DNA from: Planctomycetia bacterium
GTDB lineage: Bacteria; Planctomycetota; Phycisphaerae; Phycisphaerales; SM1A02
Direction: 5' to 3'
Length of the DNA stretch: 64,000 nt
Assembly (NCBI GenBank): GCA_005799495.1
Contig: SYGP01000035.1
Coordinates: 124,001 to 188,000, forward strand
Shown here: positions 54,251 to 64,000 of the stretch, piece after piece
Layout of the letters: each line of letters begins with the position of its first letter
How positions within the stretch are numbered: position 1 is the stretch's first letter
Position numbers and translations under genes: made by a program
The notes under the pieces: model-generated
Seen by the model: the letters and a program-made list of their open reading frames with translations, nothing else
The model's database searches: none
Told to the model about the DNA's origin: nothing

Positions 54251-55217
54251 GCAGGGGCGGGGGAACCCAACCGCGCTGCACCGCGACGCGCCGCCAGGAT
54301 GCGGCTTGGATTGGATCGCCCGCGTCGTCCCAGCGCCGAGCGGCATCGGCCGCGGCCTCTGCGGTGGAGCACTGCTCCGCCCACTCGCCCCATGCTTTCG
54401 CAGCTGCGATGCGGTCGCCGAGCGACTCGTACGCACTCGCGATCTCCCATGCGAATGCTTCGCCCGCCCGCGACTTCGGTGGCAATGCCAACAGCAATGT
54501 CAGCACATCCGCATGGCGACCGAGCTTGCGGAGCGCCTTCGCCTCGGCAATTCGGAGCTGATCAGCCTGCGGATCGAGCGTTCGCGCGCGCCGCGCGAGT
54601 TCGAGCGCAAGGGGCGCGTTCCCAAGTTGCAACTCCAGCACGGCAAGTCCGCTGATCGGCCAGGGAGACTCCGGCGCGAGCGCGCGTGCTCGTTCGAAAC
54701 TCGAACGGGCGCGCGCTCCATCCCCCGATTGCAACAAGGCCTGCCCGAGATAGAGCGGATGCTGCGCGTTGGCGCCATCGGCGGACTGCGCCCGCTCGAA
54801 GCACGCAACCGCGTTGTCGAGCATGCCCGCCTGCTGCGCAGCGACGCCTGCGGCCGACTGGATTCCAGCGTGGTTCGGTTGCAGGTGCGCGGCGCGCAGG
54901 TACGCCGCGGCCGCCGCAGCGCGTTCGGCCGCCTGCAGGGCAGGCTGAACGACTGCGAGCGAACGCGCCAGATGCGTGCGTGCGAGGATTTCGTGCGCAT
55001 CCGCATCGTTCGGAAGGGCCTCGGCAAGTCTGCGGGCAATGCGAAGCGCTTCGTCGAGTCGCATCGAACGCAGCGAAGTCTCGACAGCGTCGAGCGCAGC
55101 GCGGCGCGCAGCGGGATCTTCGGCGCGTGCGATTGGATCGTCCTGTGCCCCGCAGTGCACGCTCATCCATACGGCGCCGAGCGCCGCACACCATGCAGCG
55201 CAGCGCAGAAGGTCCAT
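54216..55217 (-). CDS. Exported tetratricopeptide-repeat protein
   Basis: 333 residues from ATG 55217 (MDLLRCAAWCAALGAVWMSV), a signal peptide with cleavage near CGAQ-DD. At least five TPR-like helix pairs follow, for example LDEALRIARRLAEALPNDADAHEILARTH and AVACFERAQSADGANAQHPL in register, then LALELARRARTLDPQADQLR. TPRs mediate protein contacts. The frame is open to 55298, but that start overlaps valS (55297). No partner can be named from context. Confidence 0.8.
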   Translation of the reverse strand: MDLLRCAAWCAALGAVWMSVHCGAQDDPIARAEDPAARRAALDAVETSLRSMRLDEALRIARRLAEALPNDADAHEILARTHLARSLAVVQPALQAAERAAAAAAYLRAAHLQPNHAGIQSAAGVAAQQAGMLDNAVACFERAQSADGANAQHPLYLGQALLQSGDGARARSSFERARALAPESPWPISGLAVLELQLGNAPLALELARRARTLDPQADQLRIAEAKALRKLGRHADVLTLLLALPPKSRAGEAFAWEIASAYESLGDRIAAAKAWGEWAEQCSTAEAAADAARRWDDAGDPIQAASWRRVAVQRGWVPPPLPTSATDPRRGG

Positions 55218-55296
55218 CCGCGAGCGCCCGCGACGCGTGGCCGGGCAGGCACCATCCCGACCGTTGGCGTGCTGCAATCGGTAGACTCGCTCGATC

Positions 55297-58395
<3,099 letters not shown>

Positions 58396-58408
58396 CGAGA
58401 TTCCCTCC

Positions 58409-59599
58409 GTGCCGCAGGTCACGCGCAGCCTTCGACAGACGCGCCGACACTTCACCCGCCGCCGCGTGACCGCCAGCGCTTTCGCCGCGTGCATCCTGGG
58501 CATGGTGGGTTGTGCCGGGTCGGGCACGGGTGGTTCGATGGCGATGACGCGCGGGCCGTGGTCGTCGCCGCTCGGCGGCATTCGTGGCGATGGTGGCGGC
58601 GCGCTGCTCGATCCAAGCGACACGACCGCCGATTCACAAGTCACGGTGACCGACTGGACAGAGGGTGGTTCTCGTGCGCAGCAGATCGTCACGCCCCACT
58701 TCACCATCCGCACTTCCATTGGCAATCAGGAACTTCGACGCTTCATTCCGATCTTCCTCGAGCGTGCGCTGCGTCAGTATGCCAATGCCATCTGCAGGCT
58801 CCCCGCACCCAACAAGCGGCTCGAGACATTCATCTTCGGTTCCCGCGATGGGTGGGCACAGTTCACCCGCAAGCGGCTGGGAAGCGATGCGGGCATTTAT
58901 CTGGGGCTTGGTCGCGGCGGGTACACGACGAAATCCACCGCGGTGCTGTACGACATCGGTCCCAACGACACGCTCACCATCGTGGCGCACGAGGGTTGGC
59001 ACCAGTATTCGCAGTCGGTGTTCCGCGAAGAGCTTCCGGTCTGGCTCGAGGAGGGGATTGCCACCTATATGGAAGGGTTCCGGGTGGATGAGCAGCGCGC
59101 ACCCAACTTCGCGGCGTGGCGGAACTTCGAGCGATTCGGCGAACTTCGTGAAGCGGTTCGCAGCGAGAACCTGATTCCGCTGCAGGACCTGCTCGAGCGC
59201 TCACCGCAGCAGTTCCTCGGGGATGGCAAGGATCGACTGCTCGTCTACTACGCGCAGGTCTGGGCGTTCACGCACTTTCTCGTCGATGGGCTCGAAGGAC
59301 GGCATCGGTCGCAGCTGGCAGAACTCCTGCAGGATGCGGTGCGCGGCAGCATCTCCGCGTCGCTGCTCGCGGCCGCGGACGACAGCGATGCACGCGACGC
59401 GCTGCAGCGCGGTCTCGCCCGTGGAGGCATCCGCGCACTGCCAGGGCCGTTGGTGGCGAGTGCCTACTTCGGTCGAGACCTCGATGAACTCGCTCGCGAC
59501 TACGAAGACTTCGTCCGCCGTCTGTGTGTCCGCGGGTCTGGCGATTCGATCTGGCGCGGTCAAATGCCCGCATCCGTTCGTGGAACGTCGGCGCGCTGA
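58409..59599 (+). CDS. Gluzincin-type metalloprotease lipoprotein (DUF1570-like)
   Basis: 396 residues. The start is GTG, 13 bp after valS. A signal sequence ends in the lipobox MVGC (Cys about 35), so the mature protein is lipid-anchored. The zinc site is H194-E-G-W-H198 with E214/E215 in WLEEGIATY about 17 residues on, the HExxH...E pattern of gluzincins. Similar DUF1570 proteins are frequent in Planctomycetota. The C-terminal part (LLVYYAQVWAFTHFL, about 277-291) is helical. The substrate is unknown. Confidence 0.82.
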   Translation: MPQVTRSLRQTRRHFTRRRVTASAFAACILGMVGCAGSGTGGSMAMTRGPWSSPLGGIRGDGGGALLDPSDTTADSQVTVTDWTEGGSRAQQIVTPHFTIRTSIGNQELRRFIPIFLERALRQYANAICRLPAPNKRLETFIFGSRDGWAQFTRKRLGSDAGIYLGLGRGGYTTKSTAVLYDIGPNDTLTIVAHEGWHQYSQSVFREELPVWLEEGIATYMEGFRVDEQRAPNFAAWRNFERFGELREAVRSENLIPLQDLLERSPQQFLGDGKDRLLVYYAQVWAFTHFLVDGLEGRHRSQLAELLQDAVRGSISASLLAAADDSDARDALQRGLARGGIRALPGPLVASAYFGRDLDELARDYEDFVRRLCVRGSGDSIWRGQMPASVRGTSAR

Positions 59600-59631
59600 A
59601 CGCGCGCGGACTGCGCGGAGCACCGCTCGCG

Positions 59632-60426
59632 TCAGGCGGGATCCTGGACTTCGACGCCGCAGCACGCGGCAGTGAAGCGCGTGCCTCTGGACTTCGCGTC
59701 GGATGCCATCCTGCCGAACCCCATGTGCTCGTGCGGCGCATCCGTCCGTGCGTACTCGTGCAGTTCGATCGAGGCAGGATGGGCGGACTTCGCCTGAAGT
59801 GCCGCGATGAATCGCCGCTGTCCGTCCACGGGGATCCACTCATCGAGCGTCGCGTGCAGTGCGAGGACGGGAGAATCGCGCCAGCCCGCGAGATGGGTCA
59901 GTGGGTTCAATCGTTCCACGGCGGCTGCCGGGAAGCCGGGGCGACCGCAGAGCGTGCCCCAGTCGCCCGTGGTTGCCTCGAGCAGGAACCCGCGGAACGG
60001 GTGGTGCGAGCAGCCGCGCAGCGCGGCCGCCATGCCGCCCGCACTCAATCCGCCCAGGACGCTGCAACTTGGATCGAATCCAGCCGCTGCTGCGTCGGCA
60101 TGAATGCCGTCGATCTCCGACGCCGCCTGTTCCACAACCTCGGCAGTTCGGCTGCCGTCCTGCATCGATGCGTCCGGGCGTTCGCCATGACCAGGAAGAT
60201 CGACGGCAATGCAACCGATGCCTGCGCGGACGAGACGCAGGTATCGACCCGGGTCTGTTTCCTTGTTCACGGTTCGTCCATGGAACCACAGCAGAAATGG
60301 CAGCGGCGTTGCCGCGGGTCGCTCGGGCCGCATCACGACAACGGGAACGCTCCCATGCACGAAACGCGTCCAGGTGCTGACGCGCATGAGCGACGAGGGG
60401 AAGCGCGCGTTCAAGTCAGGCATCAC
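59632..60426 (-). CDS. Alpha/beta hydrolase
   Basis: 264 residues. The nucleophile elbow is LGGLSAGGMAAAL (GxSxG), with LDEWIP as the probable acid Asp and EHMGFG as the probable His region. FLLWFHGRTVNKETDPGRYL carries the oxyanion-hole HG. No signal peptide, so cytoplasmic. Similar to acetyl-xylan-esterase/YqiA-like small hydrolases; substrate not predictable. Its ATG overlaps the rsmD stop by four bases (a second ATG lies one codon later), so it is coupled to rsmD. Confidence 0.85.
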   Translation of the reverse strand: MMPDLNARFPSSLMRVSTWTRFVHGSVPVVVMRPERPAATPLPFLLWFHGRTVNKETDPGRYLRLVRAGIGCIAVDLPGHGERPDASMQDGSRTAEVVEQAASEIDGIHADAAAAGFDPSCSVLGGLSAGGMAAALRGCSHHPFRGFLLEATTGDWGTLCGRPGFPAAAVERLNPLTHLAGWRDSPVLALHATLDEWIPVDGQRRFIAALQAKSAHPASIELHEYARTDAPHEHMGFGRMASDAKSRGTRFTAACCGVEVQDPA

Positions 60427-61016
60427 GAAGGTTGTGTGCGTTCGCGGGTGGGCATGTAGAGCAGCACATGCTGCTCGCGCCCATAGTTGTGCAGTTCAGG
60501 TCCATCGAAGCCATCGATGGCGAAGTCGGCGGGGTTCACCACTTCGGGTGCGCGCAGGACAAGGAAGGACTTCGGCGCCATCACTGCCTTGAAGCCTGCG
60601 AGTTGCTGCAGCAGTCGCGCTCGGGACGCATCCGACCGCATCAACACGAAGGGGGGGTCGCAGAAGACCACATCCACGGGAGCGGGCGCTGCAGCGATCG
60701 CCACCGGCCCGAGCGCATCGCTTTGCACCCATCGCACGCGGTCGGCGCAGCCGAGCGCAAGGATGTTGGCCTGCAGGAACTCGCCGACACTTCGGTCCTG
60801 CTCCACGCACACGACCTGCGACGCGCCGCGACTGGCGGCTTCGAGCCCGAGCGTCCCGACGCCTGCAAAGAGGTCGAGCACGCGAGCGCCGTCGAACCAA
60901 CCCCTCAGGATGTTGAAGAGCGCCTCCTTCGTGCGGGAACCCATCGGGCGAGTGCGTTCACTCTCGGGCACCTGAAGCCGACGCGATCGAAATGTTCCTC
61001 CGAGGATCTGGAGCAT
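60423..61016 (-). CDS. rsmD: 16S rRNA (guanine966-N2)-methyltransferase RsmD
   Basis: 197 residues from ATG 61016 (MLQILGGTFRSRRLQ). RsmD signatures are GTFRSRRL, RPMGSRTKEALFNIL, VLDLFAGVGTLGLEAASRGA (SAM site) and the catalytic DPPF in VVFCDPPFVL. It methylates G966 of 16S rRNA in the assembled 30S subunit. The frame is open a further 446 codons upstream, opposite the alpha-toroid gene, with no family similarity. The last bases overlap the alpha/beta hydrolase start. Confidence 0.94.
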   Translation of the reverse strand: MLQILGGTFRSRRLQVPESERTRPMGSRTKEALFNILRGWFDGARVLDLFAGVGTLGLEAASRGASQVVCVEQDRSVGEFLQANILALGCADRVRWVQSDALGPVAIAAAPAPVDVVFCDPPFVLMRSDASRARLLQQLAGFKAVMAPKSFLVLRAPEVVNPADFAIDGFDGPELHNYGREQHVLLYMPTRERTQPS

Positions 61017-61073
61017 CGGGAGATCGTAGGGAGGAGGCGGGGAGTTGCGCCGCCGCGCGGGTAATGTGCAGCG

Positions 61074-62189
61074 ATGGAAACGCTGCTCGTCGCCATTCTC
61101 TTTCTCGTGCGCCCCGCGCCCACACAGGCGCAGATCGACGAAGCGATGCGCACCGCCGCGGCAGAGGTCGTGACGATGCAGTCGGGCGAGGGCGTCGGCG
61201 AATGGCCTTACGAGGGGGTGTACCGCGTGGGCGGCGACATTCCCGTGGCGTACCGCGTGGGCGGCACATCGATCGTGGGGGAAGCGCTGCTGCGTGTTCC
61301 GGGGCTTGCGGACGATGCGCAGCGGCAGCAGGCGATCCGCCGGGCAGTGGAGTTTGTCTGCGGCGCAATCGACGAACCGCTGCTGCAGGTCGAGACGTAC
61401 AAGGGCGGCTACGACGTGCGCGCCTGGGGGGCGTGCTACGGCGCGCGGTTCCTGCTCGCGCTGCAGCGAGCGAACGCAACGCCCGATGGACTGGGCGATC
61501 AGGTTCGCGCGGCCACCGAGTGGTATCTCGGTGCGCTGCAGAAGTTCGAGATTCCCGAGGTGGGTGGGTGGAACTATGCGCGCGATCCCGGCGCGGAGAC
61601 ACCGAGCGCGGCGAGTGCGTTCATGACGCCTGCCTGTCTGCAGACGCTGTTCGAGGCGCGTGCGGCGGGCTACGCGGTCGATGCGGCGGTCGTCGAGCGC
61701 GCGCTCGTGGCGCTCGAACGCTGCCGCACGGATGACGGCAACTTTGCCTACGCGGCGCAGCAGCAGGCACGCAGGCAGTCGCGCATGATCCCCGGGGCCG
61801 TCGGGCGCATGGTCAGCGGTGAAATGGCGCTGTTTCTCGCGGGACGCAGCGATACGGCGCGCGTGCAGGCGGCCGTGGAGGCGTTCATCCGCTTCTGGCG
61901 GGAACTCGAAGTCCGCCGCGCGAAGGGCGGAACGCACCTGCCACCCTACGGTGTGGCGCCGTACTACTTCTGGTTCGCGCATTACCACGCTGCGCAAGCG
62001 GTGGAGGCTCTGCCGGAGCCGCGCCGCAGCGAACTTCGCGCACAACTGAACTGGCTCCTCTGGCAGACGCGCGCGACGGACGGCACATGGAACGATCGTG
62101 TGTTCCGCCGCTCCGCCGCGTACGGCTCTGCGATGGCGATCCTGTCGGCGCTGATGCCGACGAGTGATCCGCCGAGCAAATGGGAGTGA
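61074..62189 (+). CDS. Exported alpha/alpha-toroid protein (prenyltransferase/terpene-cyclase-like repeats)
   Basis: 371 residues with a short signal peptide (METLLVAILFLVRPAPTQAQ). The mature part is all-helical, with repeat units typical of alpha-toroid folds: GGYDVRAWGACYGARFLLAL, VGGWNYARDPGAETPSAASAF, RTDDGNFAYAAQQ, and an aromatic APYYFWFAHYHAAQAVE. Units resemble the Gly-x-Trp-x-Tyr blocks of squalene cyclase and related repeat domains found in many planctomycete secreted proteins. Catalytic DxDD or zinc ligands are not seen, so an enzyme role is doubtful. Confidence 0.75.
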   Translation: METLLVAILFLVRPAPTQAQIDEAMRTAAAEVVTMQSGEGVGEWPYEGVYRVGGDIPVAYRVGGTSIVGEALLRVPGLADDAQRQQAIRRAVEFVCGAIDEPLLQVETYKGGYDVRAWGACYGARFLLALQRANATPDGLGDQVRAATEWYLGALQKFEIPEVGGWNYARDPGAETPSAASAFMTPACLQTLFEARAAGYAVDAAVVERALVALERCRTDDGNFAYAAQQQARRQSRMIPGAVGRMVSGEMALFLAGRSDTARVQAAVEAFIRFWRELEVRRAKGGTHLPPYGVAPYYFWFAHYHAAQAVEALPEPRRSELRAQLNWLLWQTRATDGTWNDRVFRRSAAYGSAMAILSALMPTSDPPSKWE

Positions 62190-62200
62190 AAATATTCTGG

Positions 62201-62220
62201 ACTCCGCGCGCGCGTGGAGT
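62201..62220 (+). promoter_or_regulatory. GC-rich hairpin upstream of speA
   Basis: ACTCC and GGAGT flank an alternating GCGCGCGCGT core; pairing gives an 8-bp stem (one G-U) with a four-base loop. It ends 15 bases before the speA ATG, in the 46-bp gap after the alpha-toroid gene, overlapping where a ribosome binding site would be. No T run follows, so it is more likely a translational control element than a terminator. Confidence 0.4.
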
Positions 62221-62235
62221 ACGATTGTCCCTTCG

Positions 62236-64000
62236 ATGCCCCCGACCCGACTGCCTGACGCTCCCCCTTCCGCACCCTCCGTCAGCACGCCTCTGATCGC
62301 TGGAAGCACGGTTCCCTCGGCGGAGCCCTTGCGTGCCAAGGCAGGGCAGGTCACCCTGAGCGGCGGTTGGACGGTCGAGGACTCAGCAGATCTCTACCAA
62401 GTTCGATTGTGGGGCAAGGGATTCTTCGATGTGAACACGAAGGGGCACGCCGTCGTTCGTCCCACGCGAGTGGCGGGGCACGAAGTGGATTTGTGCGAAG
62501 TGGTCAACGGAATGCGTGAGCGGGGACTGCACACGCCCGTGCTGCTGCACTTCACCGATCTGCTCGAGCGGCGGATGCGCGACATGCGCGAGGCGTTCGC
62601 GCAGGCGATCGAGGAGAACGCGTACAAGGGTGCGTACCTCGGCGTCTACCCGATCAAGGTGAACCAGCAGCGCCGTGTCGTCGAGGAAGTGCGCCGCAAT
62701 GGCATGGAACTCGGCTTCGGACTCGAGGTGGGATCCAAACCAGAGCTTCTCGCGGTCATGGGGCTCACCACGGACTCGCCCGACCGATTGATCATCTGCA
62801 ACGGCTTCAAGGAAGAGAAGTACATCGAGTTCGTCACTCTCGCCGCGAAGCTTGGACGGAACATCATCCCCGTCATCGAGAACATCGGTGAACTTCGGTT
62901 GATCGTCGAGGCTGCCCAGCGCTTCGATGTCCGACCGAAGATCGGCGTTCGCATGAATCTCTCCACGCCAGGGGCGGGGCGTTGGCGTCACTCGTCGGGG
63001 GTCAAGGCGAAGTTCGGCCTGTCGCTGAGCGAAGTCCTCGAGACACTGGAGTATCTCAAGTCGATCGGCATGGCGGACTGCCTGCAGTTGTTGCACTGCC
63101 ACATGGGGAGCCAGATCCACGACATCCGGCAGGTCAACAACGGCGTGAACGAACTCGCCCGCATCTATGCAGACCTGACCAAGATGGGTGCGGGGCTGAA
63201 GTACCTCGATGTGGGCGGCGGTCTCGGCATCGACTACGACGGCAGTCAGACATCCTTTGAGTTCTCGATGAACTACTCGCTCATCGAGTATGCCAACGCG
63301 GTCGTGTACAAGGCGATGAGCGTCTGCGATGAGGAGGGCGTCCCGCATCCGACGATCGTCACGGAATCCGGGCGTGCCATGGTCGCGCAGCAGTCGGTGC
63401 TCATCTTCGATGTGCTCGGCGCCAATCGACCAGACCGCGTGCGGGTCCCCAAGTCGCTCGACGGCGTTCCGCCGGTGGACGGCGAGATTCCGCGTCCCGT
63501 GACGGATCTCTGGGACCTGCTCGGATCCATCAACGCGCGGCGTCTGCTCGAGCAGTACCACGACGCGCTCGAGGCGCGTGAAGAGGCGATGCGGCTCTTC
63601 TCCGTCGGCTACCTGCCGCTCCAGCACCGCGCGCTGGTCGATCAGCTGTTCTGGGCGATCTGTGCGAAGGTGCGGGATGTGGCGCGTGATCTGGGCGATC
63701 GCAAGCCGGAGGAACTGGCGGATCTCGATTCGATCCTCAGCGATACCTACTTCTGCAATCTGTCCATCTTCCAGAGTTTGCCGGACATCTGGGCGATCAA
63801 CCAGCTCTTCCCGATCATGCCGATTCACCGGCTCAACGAGAAGCCCACGCGCAAGGCGACGCTGGCGGACATCACCTGCGATTCGGATGGCAAGGTCGAC
63901 CGTTTCGTCGACGACCATGACATCAAGCGATGCCTCGAGGTCCATGACTTCGAGGACGGCACGACCTATCTGCTGGGCGCGTTCCTCGTCGGTGCCTACC
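62236..64000 (+). CDS. speA: Biosynthetic arginine decarboxylase (C-terminus missing at window edge)
   Basis: Converts L-Arg to agmatine for polyamine synthesis. 588 codons are present and the frame is still open at the edge; E. coli SpeA is 658 residues, so perhaps 70 are missing. The PLP lysine is K141 in GVYPIKVNQ. IIPVIENIGELRLI, IGVRMNLSTPGAGRWRHSSG, LHCHMGSQIHDIRQV, YLDVGGGLGIDYDG and IVTESGRAMVAQQ all match the SpeA subfamily of fold-type III decarboxylases. The first ~45 residues are Pro/Ala-rich and unconserved, so the true start might be an internal codon. No Shine-Dalgarno is visible. Confidence 0.96.
   Translation, partial: MPPTRLPDAPPSAPSVSTPLIAGSTVPSAEPLRAKAGQVTLSGGWTVEDSADLYQVRLWGKGFFDVNTKGHAVVRPTRVAGHEVDLCEVVNGMRERGLHTPVLLHFTDLLERRMRDMREAFAQAIEENAYKGAYLGVYPIKVNQQRRVVEEVRRNGMELGFGLEVGSKPELLAVMGLTTDSPDRLIICNGFKEEKYIEFVTLAAKLGRNIIPVIENIGELRLIVEAAQRFDVRPKIGVRMNLSTPGAGRWRHSSGVKAKFGLSLSEVLETLEYLKSIGMADCLQLLHCHMGSQIHDIRQVNNGVNELARIYADLTKMGAGLKYLDVGGGLGIDYDGSQTSFEFSMNYSLIEYANAVVYKAMSVCDEEGVPHPTIVTESGRAMVAQQSVLIFDVLGANRPDRVRVPKSLDGVPPVDGEIPRPVTDLWDLLGSINARRLLEQYHDALEAREEAMRLFSVGYLPLQHRALVDQLFWAICAKVRDVARDLGDRKPEELADLDSILSDTYFCNLSIFQSLPDIWAINQLFPIMPIHRLNEKPTRKATLADITCDSDGKVDRFVDDHDIKRCLEVHDFEDGTTYLLGAFLVGAY

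Noticed and set aside
61017-62354. 446-codon upstream extension of the rsmD frame
   Set aside because: Opposite the alpha-toroid gene, no family similarity; RsmD begins at MLQILGGTF.
62383-63945. 520-codon open frame on the minus strand
   Set aside because: Exactly antisense to speA, Arg/His/Asp-rich translation with no motif; a by-product of strong GC third-position bias in speA.

Overview
This is a GC-rich (roughly 65% by eye), gene-dense bacterial chromosome segment with no mobile element, CRISPR array, rRNA or tRNA that I could recognise. It suggests a Planctomycetota member, probably of the class Phycisphaerae. The reasons are a didermal envelope gene set (LptC/OstA-like, LpxL-like and MsbA-like proteins), a TolQ/TolR/VWA cluster with very large repeat proteins, DUF1570-type secreted metalloproteases, a C30-type carotenoid cluster, and core genes split into small operons. 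The lineage is inferred from gene content, not from a tree.

Layout. 1-4623 (minus): pyrH-frr-nrdR-thrS, then infC, whose first 44 codons are present and begin with an AUU start codon. 4679-13575 (plus): a seven-gene, overlap-coupled operon of a VWA protein, a small exported protein, an ExbB/TolQ channel, two ExbD/TolR proteins and two ~890-residue proteins. This is the best candidate for an undescribed system. 13599-19232 (minus): a Cys/Met-metabolism PLP enzyme, ssb, rpsF, pth, rplY, prs and a uridylyltransferase-only GlmU. 19855-25885: aat (+), ychF (-), then mrdA(PBP2)-rodA-rsmG (+). 25953-30117 (minus): an EF-hand-bearing coiled-coil membrane protein, an LpxL-like acyltransferase and two hypotheticals. 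30177-34154 (plus): rpsT with a visible promoter and leader hairpin, a CPBP protease and a 904-residue LptC/OstA-like protein.

34166-41685: tryptophan 2,3-dioxygenase and a CrtI/CrtN-type desaturase (minus), then aldehyde dehydrogenase, a second desaturase, a PlsC-like acyltransferase and a GT2 glycosyltransferase (plus). Together these match the enzyme set of staphyloxanthin-like C30 carotenoids. 41621-46139: an MsbA-like ABC exporter, an exported endonuclease/exonuclease/phosphatase-family protein and trpB, with overlapping convergent ends. 46136-53430 (minus): a tightly coupled AsmA-like, LOG, secreted protein, pssA, trpB operon. 53492-64000: a FolM-like SDR, a TPR protein, valS, a metalloprotease lipoprotein, an alpha/beta hydrolase and rsmD, an exported alpha-toroid protein, and speA running off the right edge.

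Themes: translation and nucleotide supply (thrS, infC, frr, pyrH, rpsF, rpsT, rplY, pth, valS, prs, nrdR), the cell envelope (PBP2/RodA, Lpt/LpxL/MsbA-like, PssA, AsmA-like, Tol-like operon), and membrane pigment synthesis. Coding boundaries are good where start codons overlap upstream stops and less certain where noted. Database searches could not be run, so family names rest on motifs and order recognised by eye.
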